Below are positions 27,143 to 36,586 of a stretch of DNA of 64,000 bases, one piece after another; within the stretch, counting starts at the first letter, position 1; every line of letters starts with the position of its first letter. The DNA lies in assembly GCF_900096915.1 (NCBI RefSeq), contig NZ_FMYK01000001.1, positions 496,001 to 560,000 on the forward strand. Reading direction: 5' to 3'. The position numbers and the translations under genes are program-made. The notes under the pieces were generated by a model. The model searched no databases. It was not told the DNA's origin and saw nothing but the letters and a program-made list of their open reading frames with translations. The DNA is from Acinetobacter marinus. Lineage in GTDB: Bacteria; Pseudomonadota; Gammaproteobacteria; Pseudomonadales; Moraxellaceae.

Positions 27143-28453
27143 ATGTCTGGATCGACACCCTTCCTACTTGGCACCCGCCGCTTTGCCCCAATGTTTGCGA
27201 CACAGTTTTTTGGTGCATTTAATGACAATATTTTTAAATATGCTTTGCTGATGGTGTTCACCTATGGCTGGATTCCCAAGGGCGATATCAGTGTCAGCAC
27301 GCTCAATAATGTCGCAGCATTGTTATTCATTTTGCCTTTTTTTATTTTTTCTGCAACTGCTGGACAGATTGCCGACCGTTATGAACGCTCAAATCTTATC
27401 CAATGGCTGAAAATTGGTGAAATCGTGGTGATGTGTATTGCCACTGTCGGCTTTATGGTTGGCAATATTTGGTTGCTTTTATTTGCATTATTTATGATGG
27501 GTGCACAGTCGGCGATTTTTGGTCCGATTAAATATGCGATCTTGCCCGATATTCTTGAAGAAACAGAGCTGATGACGGGTAATGCCATTTTTCAATCAGG
27601 TACATCCTTAGCGATTTTGCTTGGTATGGTGATCGGCGGGATTGTGATTTCCCTGTCTGCGGGCAATATGTGGTGGATTTGCTTAACCTTGATTGGTGTT
27701 GCGATTTTAGGTTTTGTTTCTAGCCGAATGATTTTGAAACAAAAAATTGCAGACCCGAATCTTAAAGTGAATTGGAACGTCTTCGCCACCAGTTGGCAAA
27801 TCGTCAAATTTAGCTATGGACTTCCGCTGATCTTTTTGGTGTTGCTCGGCAACTCATGGTATTGGTTCTATGGCGCTACCGTGATCACGCAAATCCCGCA
27901 AATGACTGCGCAATATTTGCATGGCAATGAAAATGTCTCGAGTTTGATTCTGACCTTCTTCTCGATCGGTGTGGTGATCGGCTCAGCACTATGTAAAAAA
28001 CTCAGTGGCGAACACGTCAACATTAAAATGGTGCCATATGGTGCAGTCGGCTTAACCCTATTTGCCCTGTATCTGGCTTGGGCACTGGCACAGTTACCAA
28101 CTTTCCAAGGTGAATTATTCAATATTACTCAAGTCTTTGCGCAAGGTATTGGCTTTTATCATGTCTTTGCAGCAGTGACCTTACTGGGTATTAGTGGTGG
28201 TTTTTACATCGTACCGCTGTATGCCATGATGCAAGCCAAAGCCCCGATCAGTCATCGTGCCCGAGTGGTGGCAGCCAATAATATTTTTAATGCGATCTTT
28301 ATGGTGTTGGCAGCGATTTTTAGCATTATCGTGCTCAGTAGCTTAAATCTTAGTTTGGCACATTTATTCGTGATCACAGCGATTTTGAGTGCTATGATTA
28401 CCATCGTTTTATTGATAGCGCTTCGCCGTCGGCTCAGTAGTGGAGAATCTTAA
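27143..28453 (+). CDS. MFS transporter, LplT-like
   Basis: 436-residue inner-membrane transporter with about 12 helices, beginning FAPMFATQFFGAFNDNIFKYALLM. That motif is typical of LplT lysophospholipid flippases and of the MFS part of the large MFS-PlsC-Aas fusion proteins. Here there is no acyltransferase or acyl-ACP synthetase domain. LplT moves lysophospholipids to the inner leaflet for re-acylation by Aas; whether this protein does so is inference. The ATG at 27143 has GTGAG seven bases upstream; a GTG at 27131 is possible. Its stop overlaps the coq7 start (TAATG), so the two are translationally coupled. Confidence 0.85.
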   Translation: MSGSTPFLLGTRRFAPMFATQFFGAFNDNIFKYALLMVFTYGWIPKGDISVSTLNNVAALLFILPFFIFSATAGQIADRYERSNLIQWLKIGEIVVMCIATVGFMVGNIWLLLFALFMMGAQSAIFGPIKYAILPDILEETELMTGNAIFQSGTSLAILLGMVIGGIVISLSAGNMWWICLTLIGVAILGFVSSRMILKQKIADPNLKVNWNVFATSWQIVKFSYGLPLIFLVLLGNSWYWFYGATVITQIPQMTAQYLHGNENVSSLILTFFSIGVVIGSALCKKLSGEHVNIKMVPYGAVGLTLFALYLAWALAQLPTFQGELFNITQVFAQGIGFYHVFAAVTLLGISGGFYIVPLYAMMQAKAPISHRARVVAANNIFNAIFMVLAAIFSIIVLSSLNLSLAHLFVITAILSAMITIVLLIALRRRLSSGES

Positions 28454-29088
28454 TGCGCCAATTTAGTCCTTTCGACCAGATGATTAACTCCTTCGATCAA
28501 GCATTAAGAAGTCTTGTGCCAGGAGTCACCACCGCTAGCCGTGAAAATCCTGCCGAAACACATAGCGCCGAACTTAGCATCAATGAATCTCGCCATGTCG
28601 CAGGTTTAATGCGTGTCAATCACAGTGGTGAAGTCTGCGCACAAGCACTCTATCACGGACAAGCCCTCACGGCGAAATTACCCAGTGTGCGCACCGAGAT
28701 GGAACACGCTGCACAAGAAGAAGAAGACCATTTGGCGTGGTGTGAAGATCGCTTAAAAGAACTCAATAGTATTCCCAGTCTACTTAATCCAGTGTGGTAC
28801 AGCCTCTCCTTTGCTATGGGTGCGGTTGCAGGTATTGCAGGCGATAAATATAGTCTTGGTTTTGTTGCTGAAACTGAGCGACAAGTCAGCGAGCACTTAC
28901 TCGCTCACCTATCGCAACTGCCTGAACAAGATCAGCGCTCTAAAGCAATATTAGAACAGATGAATACAGATGAATTGCATCATCGAGATACTGCACTTCA
29001 AGCAGGTGGTGTCGATTTGCCGAAGCCTGTGCAAATTTTAATGACGGTGATCTCTAAAACGATGACCAAGACCAGTTATTATATTTAA
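28453..29088 (+). CDS. coq7: 3-demethoxyubiquinol 3-hydroxylase Coq7
   Basis: 211-residue peripheral membrane di-iron monooxygenase for the hydroxylation before the last methylation in ubiquinone synthesis, replacing the flavoprotein UbiF of E. coli. The four-helix ferritin-like fold shows all iron-ligand blocks: NHSGEVCAQALYHGQ, EEEDHLAWCEDRL, ETERQVSEHLL and NTDELHHRDTA. The hydrophobic SLSFAMGAVAGIAGDKYSLGF is the membrane-binding hairpin. It overlaps the preceding transporter gene by one base and ends at a strong terminator. Coq7 is typical of Acinetobacter and Pseudomonas. Confidence 0.96.
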   Translation: MRQFSPFDQMINSFDQALRSLVPGVTTASRENPAETHSAELSINESRHVAGLMRVNHSGEVCAQALYHGQALTAKLPSVRTEMEHAAQEEEDHLAWCEDRLKELNSIPSLLNPVWYSLSFAMGAVAGIAGDKYSLGFVAETERQVSEHLLAHLSQLPEQDQRSKAILEQMNTDELHHRDTALQAGGVDLPKPVQILMTVISKTMTKTSYYI

Positions 29089-29159
29089 GTAGTGTTTAAA
29101 TGCTGTATTTTTAAAATTCTCTTTGTCGGTTATCCTGATCATCTTGATAGTAATAATGC

Positions 29160-29190
29160 AATAGCCTGAATTAATCAGGCTATTTTTTCG
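29160..29190 (+). terminator. Terminator of coq7
   Basis: AATAGCCTGA-ATTAA-TCAGGCTATT followed by TTTT on the plus strand. Confidence 0.88.
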
Positions 29191-29228
29191 CTTAAATTAT
29201 CATTTTAAACACTTCGATTAAAGTGAAT

Positions 29229-29519
29229 TTAAAGTAGAGAAATTTTCTGAAACTGCAGGTCATATTCCAAATATTTCTGCACAAAAGCCATTTTATTTTC
29301 ACAGCGTTGCATATTTTGATGAATAAATTCAGGCACGCTGGTATAAATCGCCCCAGAACCGTCACTATAAATCAACTTCAAACTTCGAGACCAAAAGTCA
29401 TACTTCATCAAAATCACCTGTAGCTCTGTCATAAGCACCTCACTAAAATGAATATCAATGATTATTCCTTTGGAAAAATCATCATGATGAATCAACGAAT
29501 TGATAACTGAATCTGGCAA
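29229..29519 (-). CDS. Small protein of unknown function (weak KTSC-like pattern)
   Basis: 96 residues starting at a TTG (29519) with AAAGGAG five bases upstream, which is strong support for translation. There is no signal peptide or membrane helix. The middle, YDFWSRSLKLIYSDGSGAIY followed by a VPEFIHQ block, faintly recalls the KTSC pattern of a short beta meander ending in a VP-containing helix, but the KTSC residues themselves are absent. It stands alone between coq7 and a CMD-family gene. Function is unknown. Confidence 0.65.
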   Translation of the reverse strand: MPDSVINSLIHHDDFSKGIIIDIHFSEVLMTELQVILMKYDFWSRSLKLIYSDGSGAIYTSVPEFIHQNMQRCENKMAFVQKYLEYDLQFQKISLL

Positions 29520-29738
29520 CGCATCTCCTTTAATGTGAAAATTTTCATATAGCTATTCGCTTAACTACCTAAGCCCCTAAATAAATAGCATATTTCATGC
29601 CATGTGTGCAGTGATGATTTCTGCCAAGTTTATTAAAAATCCTGATAACGTCTTATTTTCGTAGATCATTTCTGTCTTTTTGGGAAATGACCTAGATCAG
29701 CGTATAATCGTGACACTGCCAACTATTTATTGAAAATT

Positions 29739-30119
29739 ATGTCAAAACAAGATTACGAAAATGGGCTGAAAGTGCGCACTGAAGTGATGGGTGAGCATTT
29801 CGTCAAACGTGCTCAAGACAATACTGTGCCGTTCACCGAACCACTGCAAGACTGGATCAATGAACATGCGTGGGGATCGACTTGGCAACGTGAAGGCGTA
29901 TTGCCACGTAAATATCGTTCGCTCATTACCATTGCCTTTTTAGTTGCACAAAAAGCACCTAATGAGCTTAAAGGGCATATCCGTGGTGCATTGAATAATG
30001 GTGCAAGCGTTGAGGAAATCCAAGAAGTGCTGTTACATAGCTTGCCGTATTGTGGTGCACCGACGACACAGGAAGCCTTTCGTGCTGCTTTGGAAGTGTT
30101 AGCGGAATATCAGAAATAA
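29739..30119 (+). CDS. Carboxymuconolactone decarboxylase family protein
   Basis: 126-residue all-helical cytoplasmic protein. It begins MSKQDYENGLKVRTEVMG, like 4-carboxymuconolactone decarboxylase (PcaC), and has LPRKYRSLITIAFL and ELKGHIRGALNNG in the active-site region. It lacks the CxxC of AhpD, and a lone Cys sits in LPYCGAPTT. PcaC normally lies in a pca operon; no protocatechuate genes are near, so its substrate could differ. The ATG at 29739 gives the family-like start; a TTG at 29730 is possible. It is followed by a bidirectional terminator. Confidence 0.88.
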   Translation: MSKQDYENGLKVRTEVMGEHFVKRAQDNTVPFTEPLQDWINEHAWGSTWQREGVLPRKYRSLITIAFLVAQKAPNELKGHIRGALNNGASVEEIQEVLLHSLPYCGAPTTQEAFRAALEVLAEYQK

Positions 30120-30139
30120 ACTTTTTAAATTTTAGTCAT

Positions 30140-30179
30140 AAAGAAAACCGCAACTCACCTTGAACTGCGGTTTTCTTTT
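30140..30179. terminator. Bidirectional terminator after the CMD gene and tyrA-aroA
   Basis: AAAGAAAACCGCA and TGCGGTTTTCTTT form a 13-bp stem with T-runs on both strands, between convergent genes. Confidence 0.9.
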
Positions 30180-30197
30180 CACTCATTCTTTAAGACA

Positions 30198-32483
30198 TTA
30201 GACATCAGACTGCTGAATCAACATCCCTGCTTTTTGCGCAAGCTCAGTAAAGGTTGGAAAACTGGTTGCTACCGTTTCTGTCCCATGAATCACAATCGGC
30301 TCGGCACAGCGTAAGCCCGCAATACTAAAGCTCATGGCAATGCGATGATCATGATGCGACTCGATTTGACCACCTGTAAAGATTGGCGACCACTCGCCTG
30401 ATTTGCCTTTACCTTGAATGATGATGCCATCGTCGGTTGGCTGACATTGGATACCCAGTGCGATTAATCCGTCTGCCATCACTTGGATACGATCAGACTC
30501 TTTGACACGAAGCTCCGCAGCACCTGTCAATATTGTTTCGCCCTCTGCACATGCAGCAGCAATGAATAACGCAGGAAACTCATCAATCGCCAGTGGCACT
30601 TGATCTTCAGGCATATGAATGCCTTTTAAGGTTTTGCCACCACGGATATGAATATCTGCGATCGGCTCACCGCCTGCGATGCGTTCATTCAAGACACTGA
30701 TTTCTGCGCCCATTTGCTTGAGGATTTCAATCACACCTGTACGCGTTGGGTTAATCCCAACAGCTTGTAAAGTCAGATCGGCATTTTGGCTAATCGCCGC
30801 ACCGACCATAAAGAACGCTGCACTGGAGATATCCGAAGGCACTTGAATATTTGTCCCAACTAATTTTCCGCCACCTTGCAAGGTGATTTGATTGCCCTCT
30901 GTCTTGACTTCATAGCCAAATGCACGAAGCATACGCTCAGTATGATCACGTGTCGGTTCAGGCTCAACCACAGAAGTTTCACCCTCAGCCCAAAGCCCTG
31001 CCAATAAAATACCAGATTTGACCTGTGCCGAAGCCATCGGCAAATTATAATGAATGCCTTTTAAGCCTTGTGCGCCTGTGATGCTGACTGGCGGTGTGCC
31101 TTTTTCACCTGTAGTTTGGATTTTTGCACCCATCGCACGCAGTGGTTTTGCGATACGCTCCATCGGACGTTTGGAAAGTGACGCATCACCAGTCATCACT
31201 GTATCAAAGGCTTGTGCGGACAACATCCCTGAAAGCAAACGCATACTGGTGCCTGAGTTGCCCATATATAACGCACTTGCAGGCTTTTTCAGACCGTGCA
31301 TGCCGACACCATGAATGGTGACTTCACCATTTTTAGGCCCTTCGATCGACACGCCCATATCACGGAAGGCTTGCAAGGTCGCCAACGCATCTTCACCTTC
31401 TAAAAAACCTGTGACATGGGTTGTACCTTCTGCGATTGCGCCGAACATGATCGAGCGATGCGACACCGACTTATCACCCGGCACTGAAAATTGCCCCGAG
31501 AATTGTTGGCTTCCCGGTGAAATGGTAAATTGTTGCGTCACAGCGTTGTTCTCCATCAAAGGTATATTGGCGAGCATATGGTTAAAATGTTGGCGCGCGG
31601 CTTTGGCATGACCAAGCATACCCATCAGCGCATGAGAATCTTCGGATTCAATGACCTGTTTAAAGCGTTGTAATTGATCTTCAAAACCTGCAACCGCACT
31701 CAAAATCGCCTGTTTATTGGCAAAAAAAATGTCGTGCCACATCTGCGGATCACTGGCTGCGATGCGAGAAAAATCTCGAAAGCCACCCGCCGCATAACGA
31801 AAAATATCTAAATTATCTTGGCGATTGGCAAGTTGCTCGACCAAATTAAACGCCATCAAATGCGGTAAATGACTGGTATGTGCAAGCACTTCATCATGCT
31901 GTGCCACATCCATACAAATCACTTCGGCTTGTGCTGTTTGCCAAAGTTGAATCAGTTTTTGTACAGCGATCGGATCGCTTGATGAGAGTGGCGTCAAAAT
32001 CACTTTATGATTGGCAAAAAGATCAATTTTCCCTGCATGCACGCCACTGTGTTCACTGCCTGCGATCGGATGACCCGGCACAAAACCTTTGGGTAAGTTT
32101 TCCCCAAAGACATTTTGAGCGGCTTGTACCACATTACCTTTGGTACTCCCCACATCGGTAATAATTGCATCAGCACGTAAGTATGGTTTGATTTGTGCCA
32201 AAGCGGTTTCTGTGGCTTGTACAGGTAAAGCCAGCACGATTAGATCAGCGTCTTGCACTGCTTCATTTGCCGAACGAAACCCTTGATCAATCAAACCAAG
32301 CTGTTTGGCATCAGCTAAAGTCTTTTCAGAGCGAGTCGAAGCAACGACTTCACCAGCCAAGTGATGTGCTTTGATGACACGAGCAAGGCTTGAACCGATT
32401 AAACCGAGTCCAATAAAAACGACTTTTTCAAATAATGGCGTGTTATTGGCACTCATATTTGAAGTGAAAACTTGGTCAGTCAT
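30198..32483 (-). CDS. tyrA-aroA: Prephenate dehydrogenase / EPSP synthase fusion
   Basis: 761 residues carrying two enzymes. TyrA (1 to about 315) has the NAD-binding start VVFIGLGLIGSSLARV and FVPGHPIAGSEHSG, and makes hydroxyphenylpyruvate for tyrosine. AroA (about 320-761) is 5-enolpyruvylshikimate-3-phosphate synthase, with GDKSVSHRSIMFGAI, LYMGNSGTSMRLL, ASAQVKSGILLAGLWAEG, RVKESDRI and HHDHRIAMS. The DKSVSHR form and GNSGTS loop can be compared with class I and II EPSPS for glyphosate sensitivity; I do not assign that. The fusion is known from Acinetobacter and pseudomonads. Its ATG overlaps the pheA stop (TAATG), so the genes are coupled. Confidence 0.97.
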   Translation of the reverse strand: MTDQVFTSNMSANNTPLFEKVVFIGLGLIGSSLARVIKAHHLAGEVVASTRSEKTLADAKQLGLIDQGFRSANEAVQDADLIVLALPVQATETALAQIKPYLRADAIITDVGSTKGNVVQAAQNVFGENLPKGFVPGHPIAGSEHSGVHAGKIDLFANHKVILTPLSSSDPIAVQKLIQLWQTAQAEVICMDVAQHDEVLAHTSHLPHLMAFNLVEQLANRQDNLDIFRYAAGGFRDFSRIAASDPQMWHDIFFANKQAILSAVAGFEDQLQRFKQVIESEDSHALMGMLGHAKAARQHFNHMLANIPLMENNAVTQQFTISPGSQQFSGQFSVPGDKSVSHRSIMFGAIAEGTTHVTGFLEGEDALATLQAFRDMGVSIEGPKNGEVTIHGVGMHGLKKPASALYMGNSGTSMRLLSGMLSAQAFDTVMTGDASLSKRPMERIAKPLRAMGAKIQTTGEKGTPPVSITGAQGLKGIHYNLPMASAQVKSGILLAGLWAEGETSVVEPEPTRDHTERMLRAFGYEVKTEGNQITLQGGGKLVGTNIQVPSDISSAAFFMVGAAISQNADLTLQAVGINPTRTGVIEILKQMGAEISVLNERIAGGEPIADIHIRGGKTLKGIHMPEDQVPLAIDEFPALFIAAACAEGETILTGAAELRVKESDRIQVMADGLIALGIQCQPTDDGIIIQGKGKSGEWSPIFTGGQIESHHDHRIAMSFSIAGLRCAEPIVIHGTETVATSFPTFTELAQKAGMLIQQSDV

Positions 32484-33619
32484 TACAACACTGCCAAAGG
32501 ATATGAGCCAAGTACACGAAGCTCTTTGACATGTGGACGAATTTCTTCAATCGCCTCACGCACACCTTCATCTTCGATATGTCCTTTGAGATCAATAAAG
32601 AACACATAGGTCCATTTCTCAGGCAATGACGGACGGGTTTCGATACTGGTCATGGTCAGATTATGTTTAGCAATCGGCGCAAGTATCTCGATCAACGCCC
32701 CTGCCTTATCATGCGCGGCAATCAGCAACGAAGTCTTATCGTGACCGCTACGTGACGATTTTTCACGACCGATGACCAAGAAGCGAGTGGTATTGTCAGG
32801 ATTATCTTCGATATTGGCATGCAAAATTTCTAAATCATAAATTTGCGCTGCGACATCGCCTGCAATCGCTGCAGAATGCCATTCATTACGAATACGGCGA
32901 GCCGCTTCAGCATTTGAATTCAGTGCAATGCGTTCTACACCCGGATAATTCACATCGAGCCATTTACGGCATTGTGCCAAGGCTTGCTGATGCGCATAAA
33001 TCTGTTTGATGCTGTCTTTGCGGGTATTGTGCGAAATTAAGAATTGGTGATGAATTGGCAATTCAACTTCACCGATGACATGTAGCTTCGAGGCTTTAAA
33101 ACAATCGAGTGTATGGTTGACGATACCTTCTGATGAATTCTCAACTGGCACTACGCCATAATGCGCTGAGCCTGACTCCACTTCACGGAATACTTCTTCA
33201 ATGGTAGTAATTGGACGGGTAATCGCATCTTGCCCAAAATGCTTGATCGCCGCCGCTTGAGTATAGGTGCCTTCTGGTCCTAAAAAGGCAATCGACTGCG
33301 GCGCTTCTAGTGCAAGACATGCCGACATGATTTCACGGAACAAGCGTGCAACAGTTTCATTCGACAATGGCCCTTGATTGCGTGCCATAACATTACGAAG
33401 CACTTGCGCCTCACGCTCTGGGCGATAAAACACTGGATTTTCATCTTGAGAAAATTTGGCTTTGGCAACGGTTTCAGCAAGTTTGGCACGTTGATTGATC
33501 AGAAAATGTATTTGCTCATCGACAGAATCAATCTGCTGGCGAATATCTTGTAGGTTCAAACCTTGACTATTTTGCTGTTCTTTATGTTGCTGATCTTTAT
33601 GTTGTGCTTCGTGTTGCAT
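32483..33619 (-). CDS. pheA: Chorismate mutase / prephenate dehydratase (P-protein)
   Basis: 378-residue bifunctional enzyme for phenylalanine synthesis. An unusual Gln/His/Lys-rich N-terminus (KDQQHKEQQ) precedes the AroQ chorismate mutase (about 22-110: IRQQIDSVDEQIHFLINQRA). Prephenate dehydratase follows from about 110 (AFLGPEGTYTQAA; VPVENSSEGIV; TTRFLVIGR). The C-terminal ACT domain from about 300 has GALIEILAPI and SIETRPS, the phenylalanine feedback site. The ATG at 33619 is first in the operon with tyrA-aroA. I see no Phe-rich leader peptide or attenuator in the 215 bases upstream. Confidence 0.97.
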   Translation of the reverse strand: MQHEAQHKDQQHKEQQNSQGLNLQDIRQQIDSVDEQIHFLINQRAKLAETVAKAKFSQDENPVFYRPEREAQVLRNVMARNQGPLSNETVARLFREIMSACLALEAPQSIAFLGPEGTYTQAAAIKHFGQDAITRPITTIEEVFREVESGSAHYGVVPVENSSEGIVNHTLDCFKASKLHVIGEVELPIHHQFLISHNTRKDSIKQIYAHQQALAQCRKWLDVNYPGVERIALNSNAEAARRIRNEWHSAAIAGDVAAQIYDLEILHANIEDNPDNTTRFLVIGREKSSRSGHDKTSLLIAAHDKAGALIEILAPIAKHNLTMTSIETRPSLPEKWTYVFFIDLKGHIEDEGVREAIEEIRPHVKELRVLGSYPLAVL

Positions 33620-33834
33620 GTTGCCATTTTGCCTTTGCCAATTTTGCTCAAGTATACCTGATCATTGTCAAGCTGACAGCATACACAAGCGATTCACGTT
33701 ATTTTTTGCTGAAATATTCAATGCAGTAAAACACCATCGAGCACGTGAAGTGTTAAACAAATCAACGCTTGAGATTTTTCTGACAATCCCGCACAGTGTC
33801 GAAAATAGCAAGCACTGCAAGGAATTTGATCAGA

Positions 33835-35505
33835 ATGCAAAACCCAGCACAACAAGTTCGTAATAAATTACTCAATATGTATATTTCAAGGTATCTGCTC
33901 TGGTATTTCTGCATTGCTAGTAGCTTTTTTCTTGGCTATGTCATTTTGCTGGGTAAGCGGCATTATCCGAATTATTTCTTTGCCGACAGCGTACTCAATA
34001 GTTTATTTATCATTGCCATCCTATTGAGTTTTCTTGGTTTATACGATGTTTTACAACGTAGCCATAGTATTTTGCGCAACTATCCAATCATGGGGCATTT
34101 TCGCTTTATTTTTGAGTATTTTCGCCCTGAGATTCGTCAGTATTTTATTGAAGGTGATCGGGATGCGTTGCCATTTTCCAGAATGCAGCGCAACCTCGTC
34201 TATCAACGGGCAAAAAATCAAAATGCCGATAAACCGTTTGGCTCAATCATTGATGCCTATGAAGATGATTACCGCTTTATGGCGCACTCTCTTAGCCCAA
34301 AAGCACCTAGCGACCACAATACTTTTCGTATCACCATCGGTAATTCCCAATGCGCACAGCCCTATTCTGCTTCGATCATGAATATTTCAGCGATGAGCTT
34401 TGGGAGTTTGAGTGCCAATGCCATTCGAGCGCTCAATGCTGGTGCAAAATTAGGCAATTTTTACCATGACACAGGCGAAGGCAGTATCAGTCCCTATCAT
34501 CTGGAAAATGGCGGTGATCTGGTTTGGCAGATTGCTAGTGGCTATTTTGGCTGTCGAACTGCAGAAGGTAAATTTGATCCTGAAAAATTCAAGCATCAAG
34601 CCAAACTGCCACAAGTGAAAATGATCGAAATTAAACTGTCGCAAGGTGCAAAGCCAGGTCACGGCGGAATTTTACCAAAACATAAAATCAGTGAAGAAAT
34701 TTCGCAAATCCGCGGCGTGCCACGAGATCGGGACTGCGTTTCACCGCCTGCGCATTCTGCCTTTCATACCCCACTTGAGCTGATGGATTTTATTCAGCAA
34801 CTTCGCACATTGTCGCATGGCAAACCTGTAGGGATTAAGCTCTGCATTGGTCAGCCGTGGCAATTTATGGGCATCGTCAAAGCCATGCTCGAAAAACAGA
34901 TTTTTCCTGATTTTATCGTTGTGGATGGTAGCGAGGGTGGTACGGGTGCTGCGCCGATTGAGTTTAGTGATCATATCGGTACGCCGCTACGTGAAGGCTT
35001 ATTGTTTGTACACAATACCCTTGTTGGCGCAGGTATTCGTGACCGCATCAAAATCGGTGCAAGTGGCAAAATTATCAGTGCCTTTGATATTGCCAGCACT
35101 TTTGCACTTGGTGCAGATTGGGTGAACTGCGCTCGTGGCTTCATGTTTGCTGTGGGTTGTATACAGGCGCAGAGCTGTCACACCAACCAATGTCCTGTCG
35201 GTATCGCCACACAAGATAAGCAACGCCAATCTGCGCTCAATGTCGATCTAAAATCAACCCGTGTCGCCAACTTTCATCACAACACTTTGCATGCGCTTGC
35301 TGAGATGATTGCAGCAGTCGGTTTGGAACATCCAAGAGATATTGAAGCACATCATTTGGTTCAACGTGTCAATCACAATGAAATCAAAAACTTTGCACAA
35401 ATTTATTTCTTCTTACAGTCAAATGCTTTGCTTCAAGCCAATTTAGATGATGAAGAGAACTTTTATTATCGTATCTGGAATATGGCAACTGCCGAGCGAT
35501 TTTAA
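33835..35505 (+). CDS. FMN-binding glutamate-synthase-family membrane protein
   Basis: 556 residues. Two N-terminal hydrophobic segments (ISRYLLWYFCIASSFFLGYV; SVLNSLFIIAILLSFLGLY) anchor it. The rest is the FMN-binding, synthase-type TIM barrel of glutamate synthase: SAMSFGSLSANAIRALNAGA, HDTGEGSISPYH, SQGAKPGHGGILP, VVDGSEGGTGAAP. The cysteine motif CIQAQSCHTNQCPVGIATQ matches the 3Fe-4S ligands of GltB. It lacks the glutaminase domain, so it is not a normal GOGAT subunit; the group's reaction is not settled. The ATG at 33835 has AAGGAA upstream; a GTG at 33796 is less likely. Confidence 0.9.
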   Translation: MQNPAQQVRNKLLNMYISRYLLWYFCIASSFFLGYVILLGKRHYPNYFFADSVLNSLFIIAILLSFLGLYDVLQRSHSILRNYPIMGHFRFIFEYFRPEIRQYFIEGDRDALPFSRMQRNLVYQRAKNQNADKPFGSIIDAYEDDYRFMAHSLSPKAPSDHNTFRITIGNSQCAQPYSASIMNISAMSFGSLSANAIRALNAGAKLGNFYHDTGEGSISPYHLENGGDLVWQIASGYFGCRTAEGKFDPEKFKHQAKLPQVKMIEIKLSQGAKPGHGGILPKHKISEEISQIRGVPRDRDCVSPPAHSAFHTPLELMDFIQQLRTLSHGKPVGIKLCIGQPWQFMGIVKAMLEKQIFPDFIVVDGSEGGTGAAPIEFSDHIGTPLREGLLFVHNTLVGAGIRDRIKIGASGKIISAFDIASTFALGADWVNCARGFMFAVGCIQAQSCHTNQCPVGIATQDKQRQSALNVDLKSTRVANFHHNTLHALAEMIAAVGLEHPRDIEAHHLVQRVNHNEIKNFAQIYFFLQSNALLQANLDDEENFYYRIWNMATAERF

Positions 35506-35592
35506 AGCGCCATGTGTTTGATATTTTTGGTGTGGAGCTGTGCTGTGGACTTTTAAAGCTACAGCACAAACCAAAATTGATTTTATGAGCAC

Positions 35593-35620
35593 AAAAAAAC
35601 GAGCCGAAGCTCGTTTTTTT
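35593..35620. terminator. Bidirectional terminator
   Basis: AAAAAAACGAGC-CGAA-GCTCGTTTTTTT between two convergent genes, with T-runs on both strands. Confidence 0.92.
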
Positions 35621-35652
35621 ATTTTGATCATGCTACAAGGTAGCAATCTCAA

Positions 35653-36345
35653 TTAGAAGCGGTAAGTTACACCCAATTTCGCAACTGGTAACCACTCATA
35701 TTTGTCATCGTTACGCACATTATCGATGTGGTCACGAACTGCTTCGATATCTTCCCAATCGCCGCCAGTTGCACGAACATTAGATACAGTTGGGTTACCT
35801 GTGTAGTATGCACCAACTTCACCGAATACACCCCAACGGTTAGTAATCGCAGGAGAGAAACCTAAACCTAGGTACGGTGCAATTTTGCTATCGTAGTCTA
35901 AGTCATATTGTAAGCTAGTTAAACCAGTGTCTTCACCTTCTAGGCGGATTTGACCACCGTCTTCACGTGCAGTCAATTCATATTGTTGATCGATATAACC
36001 AACACCAGCCGCTACATAGAACCAGTTTGCCCAAGGACGAATCTCAGCATTCAAATATGCCAAGTTGTTGTCCATATCAACGTCATAGTTTACGTCATCA
36101 ACTTCAACGTCATCAGACCAAGAGATGTCGCCACCGTTATAACCAAGTGTTACGCCAACGTATGGGTTCGGGCTCCAAGAGATCGCACCGCCGTAACCAG
36201 TCGTACCAACTTCAGCACGCACAGCAGCAGGCTTAAAGGTAGAGAATGTAGCTACACCGTCTTCAGTCACTACTTTTTCATCCGCAAATGCGAAAGTAGC
36301 AGAACCAGCCAATGCAGTTACAGCTAGGATTTTTAACATTTTCAT
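35653..36345 (-). CDS. Outer-membrane beta-barrel protein, about 25 kDa
   Basis: 230 residues with a Sec signal (MKMLKILAVTALAGSATFAFA) and a mature chain of alternating beta segments ending in KLGVTYRF; the terminal Phe is the BAM recognition signal. Probably an eight-strand barrel with acidic extracellular loops (SWSDDVEVDDVNYDVDMDN). It resembles the Acinetobacter Omp25-like / OmpW-shaped small barrels but I do not assign a name. GAGGAG six bases before the ATG at 36345 predicts strong translation, and codon use looks optimised (frequent GTA, GGT, AAC type), so it is likely abundant. Confidence 0.85.
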   Translation of the reverse strand: MKMLKILAVTALAGSATFAFADEKVVTEDGVATFSTFKPAAVRAEVGTTGYGGAISWSPNPYVGVTLGYNGGDISWSDDVEVDDVNYDVDMDNNLAYLNAEIRPWANWFYVAAGVGYIDQQYELTAREDGGQIRLEGEDTGLTSLQYDLDYDSKIAPYLGLGFSPAITNRWGVFGEVGAYYTGNPTVSNVRATGGDWEDIEAVRDHIDNVRNDDKYEWLPVAKLGVTYRF

Positions 36346-36586
36346 TTTCGACTCCTCAAATACTCAAACGAAAAGGGTTGTTTGAAATTGTGTTCATTTT
36401 CACAAATTAGTTACATTATTGGAAGGGGTTTTCTGTTTGGTTTTGTAATCTTTTGAAACATTTATTTTAATATTATGTATGTCTTGTAATTATTTCCCAC
36501 GCTTACTTTTAGACTATGCCATTTTTATGCCTTGGTGTACACTATTGCCCATCTTATTTTGTGTCCATTTATTTAGGGAAATCGCC

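Noticed and set aside
36479..36586. N-terminal extension of dapD
   Set aside because: The upstream 36 residues are not homologous and would fall in the promoter; the ATG at 36587 has AGGGAA.
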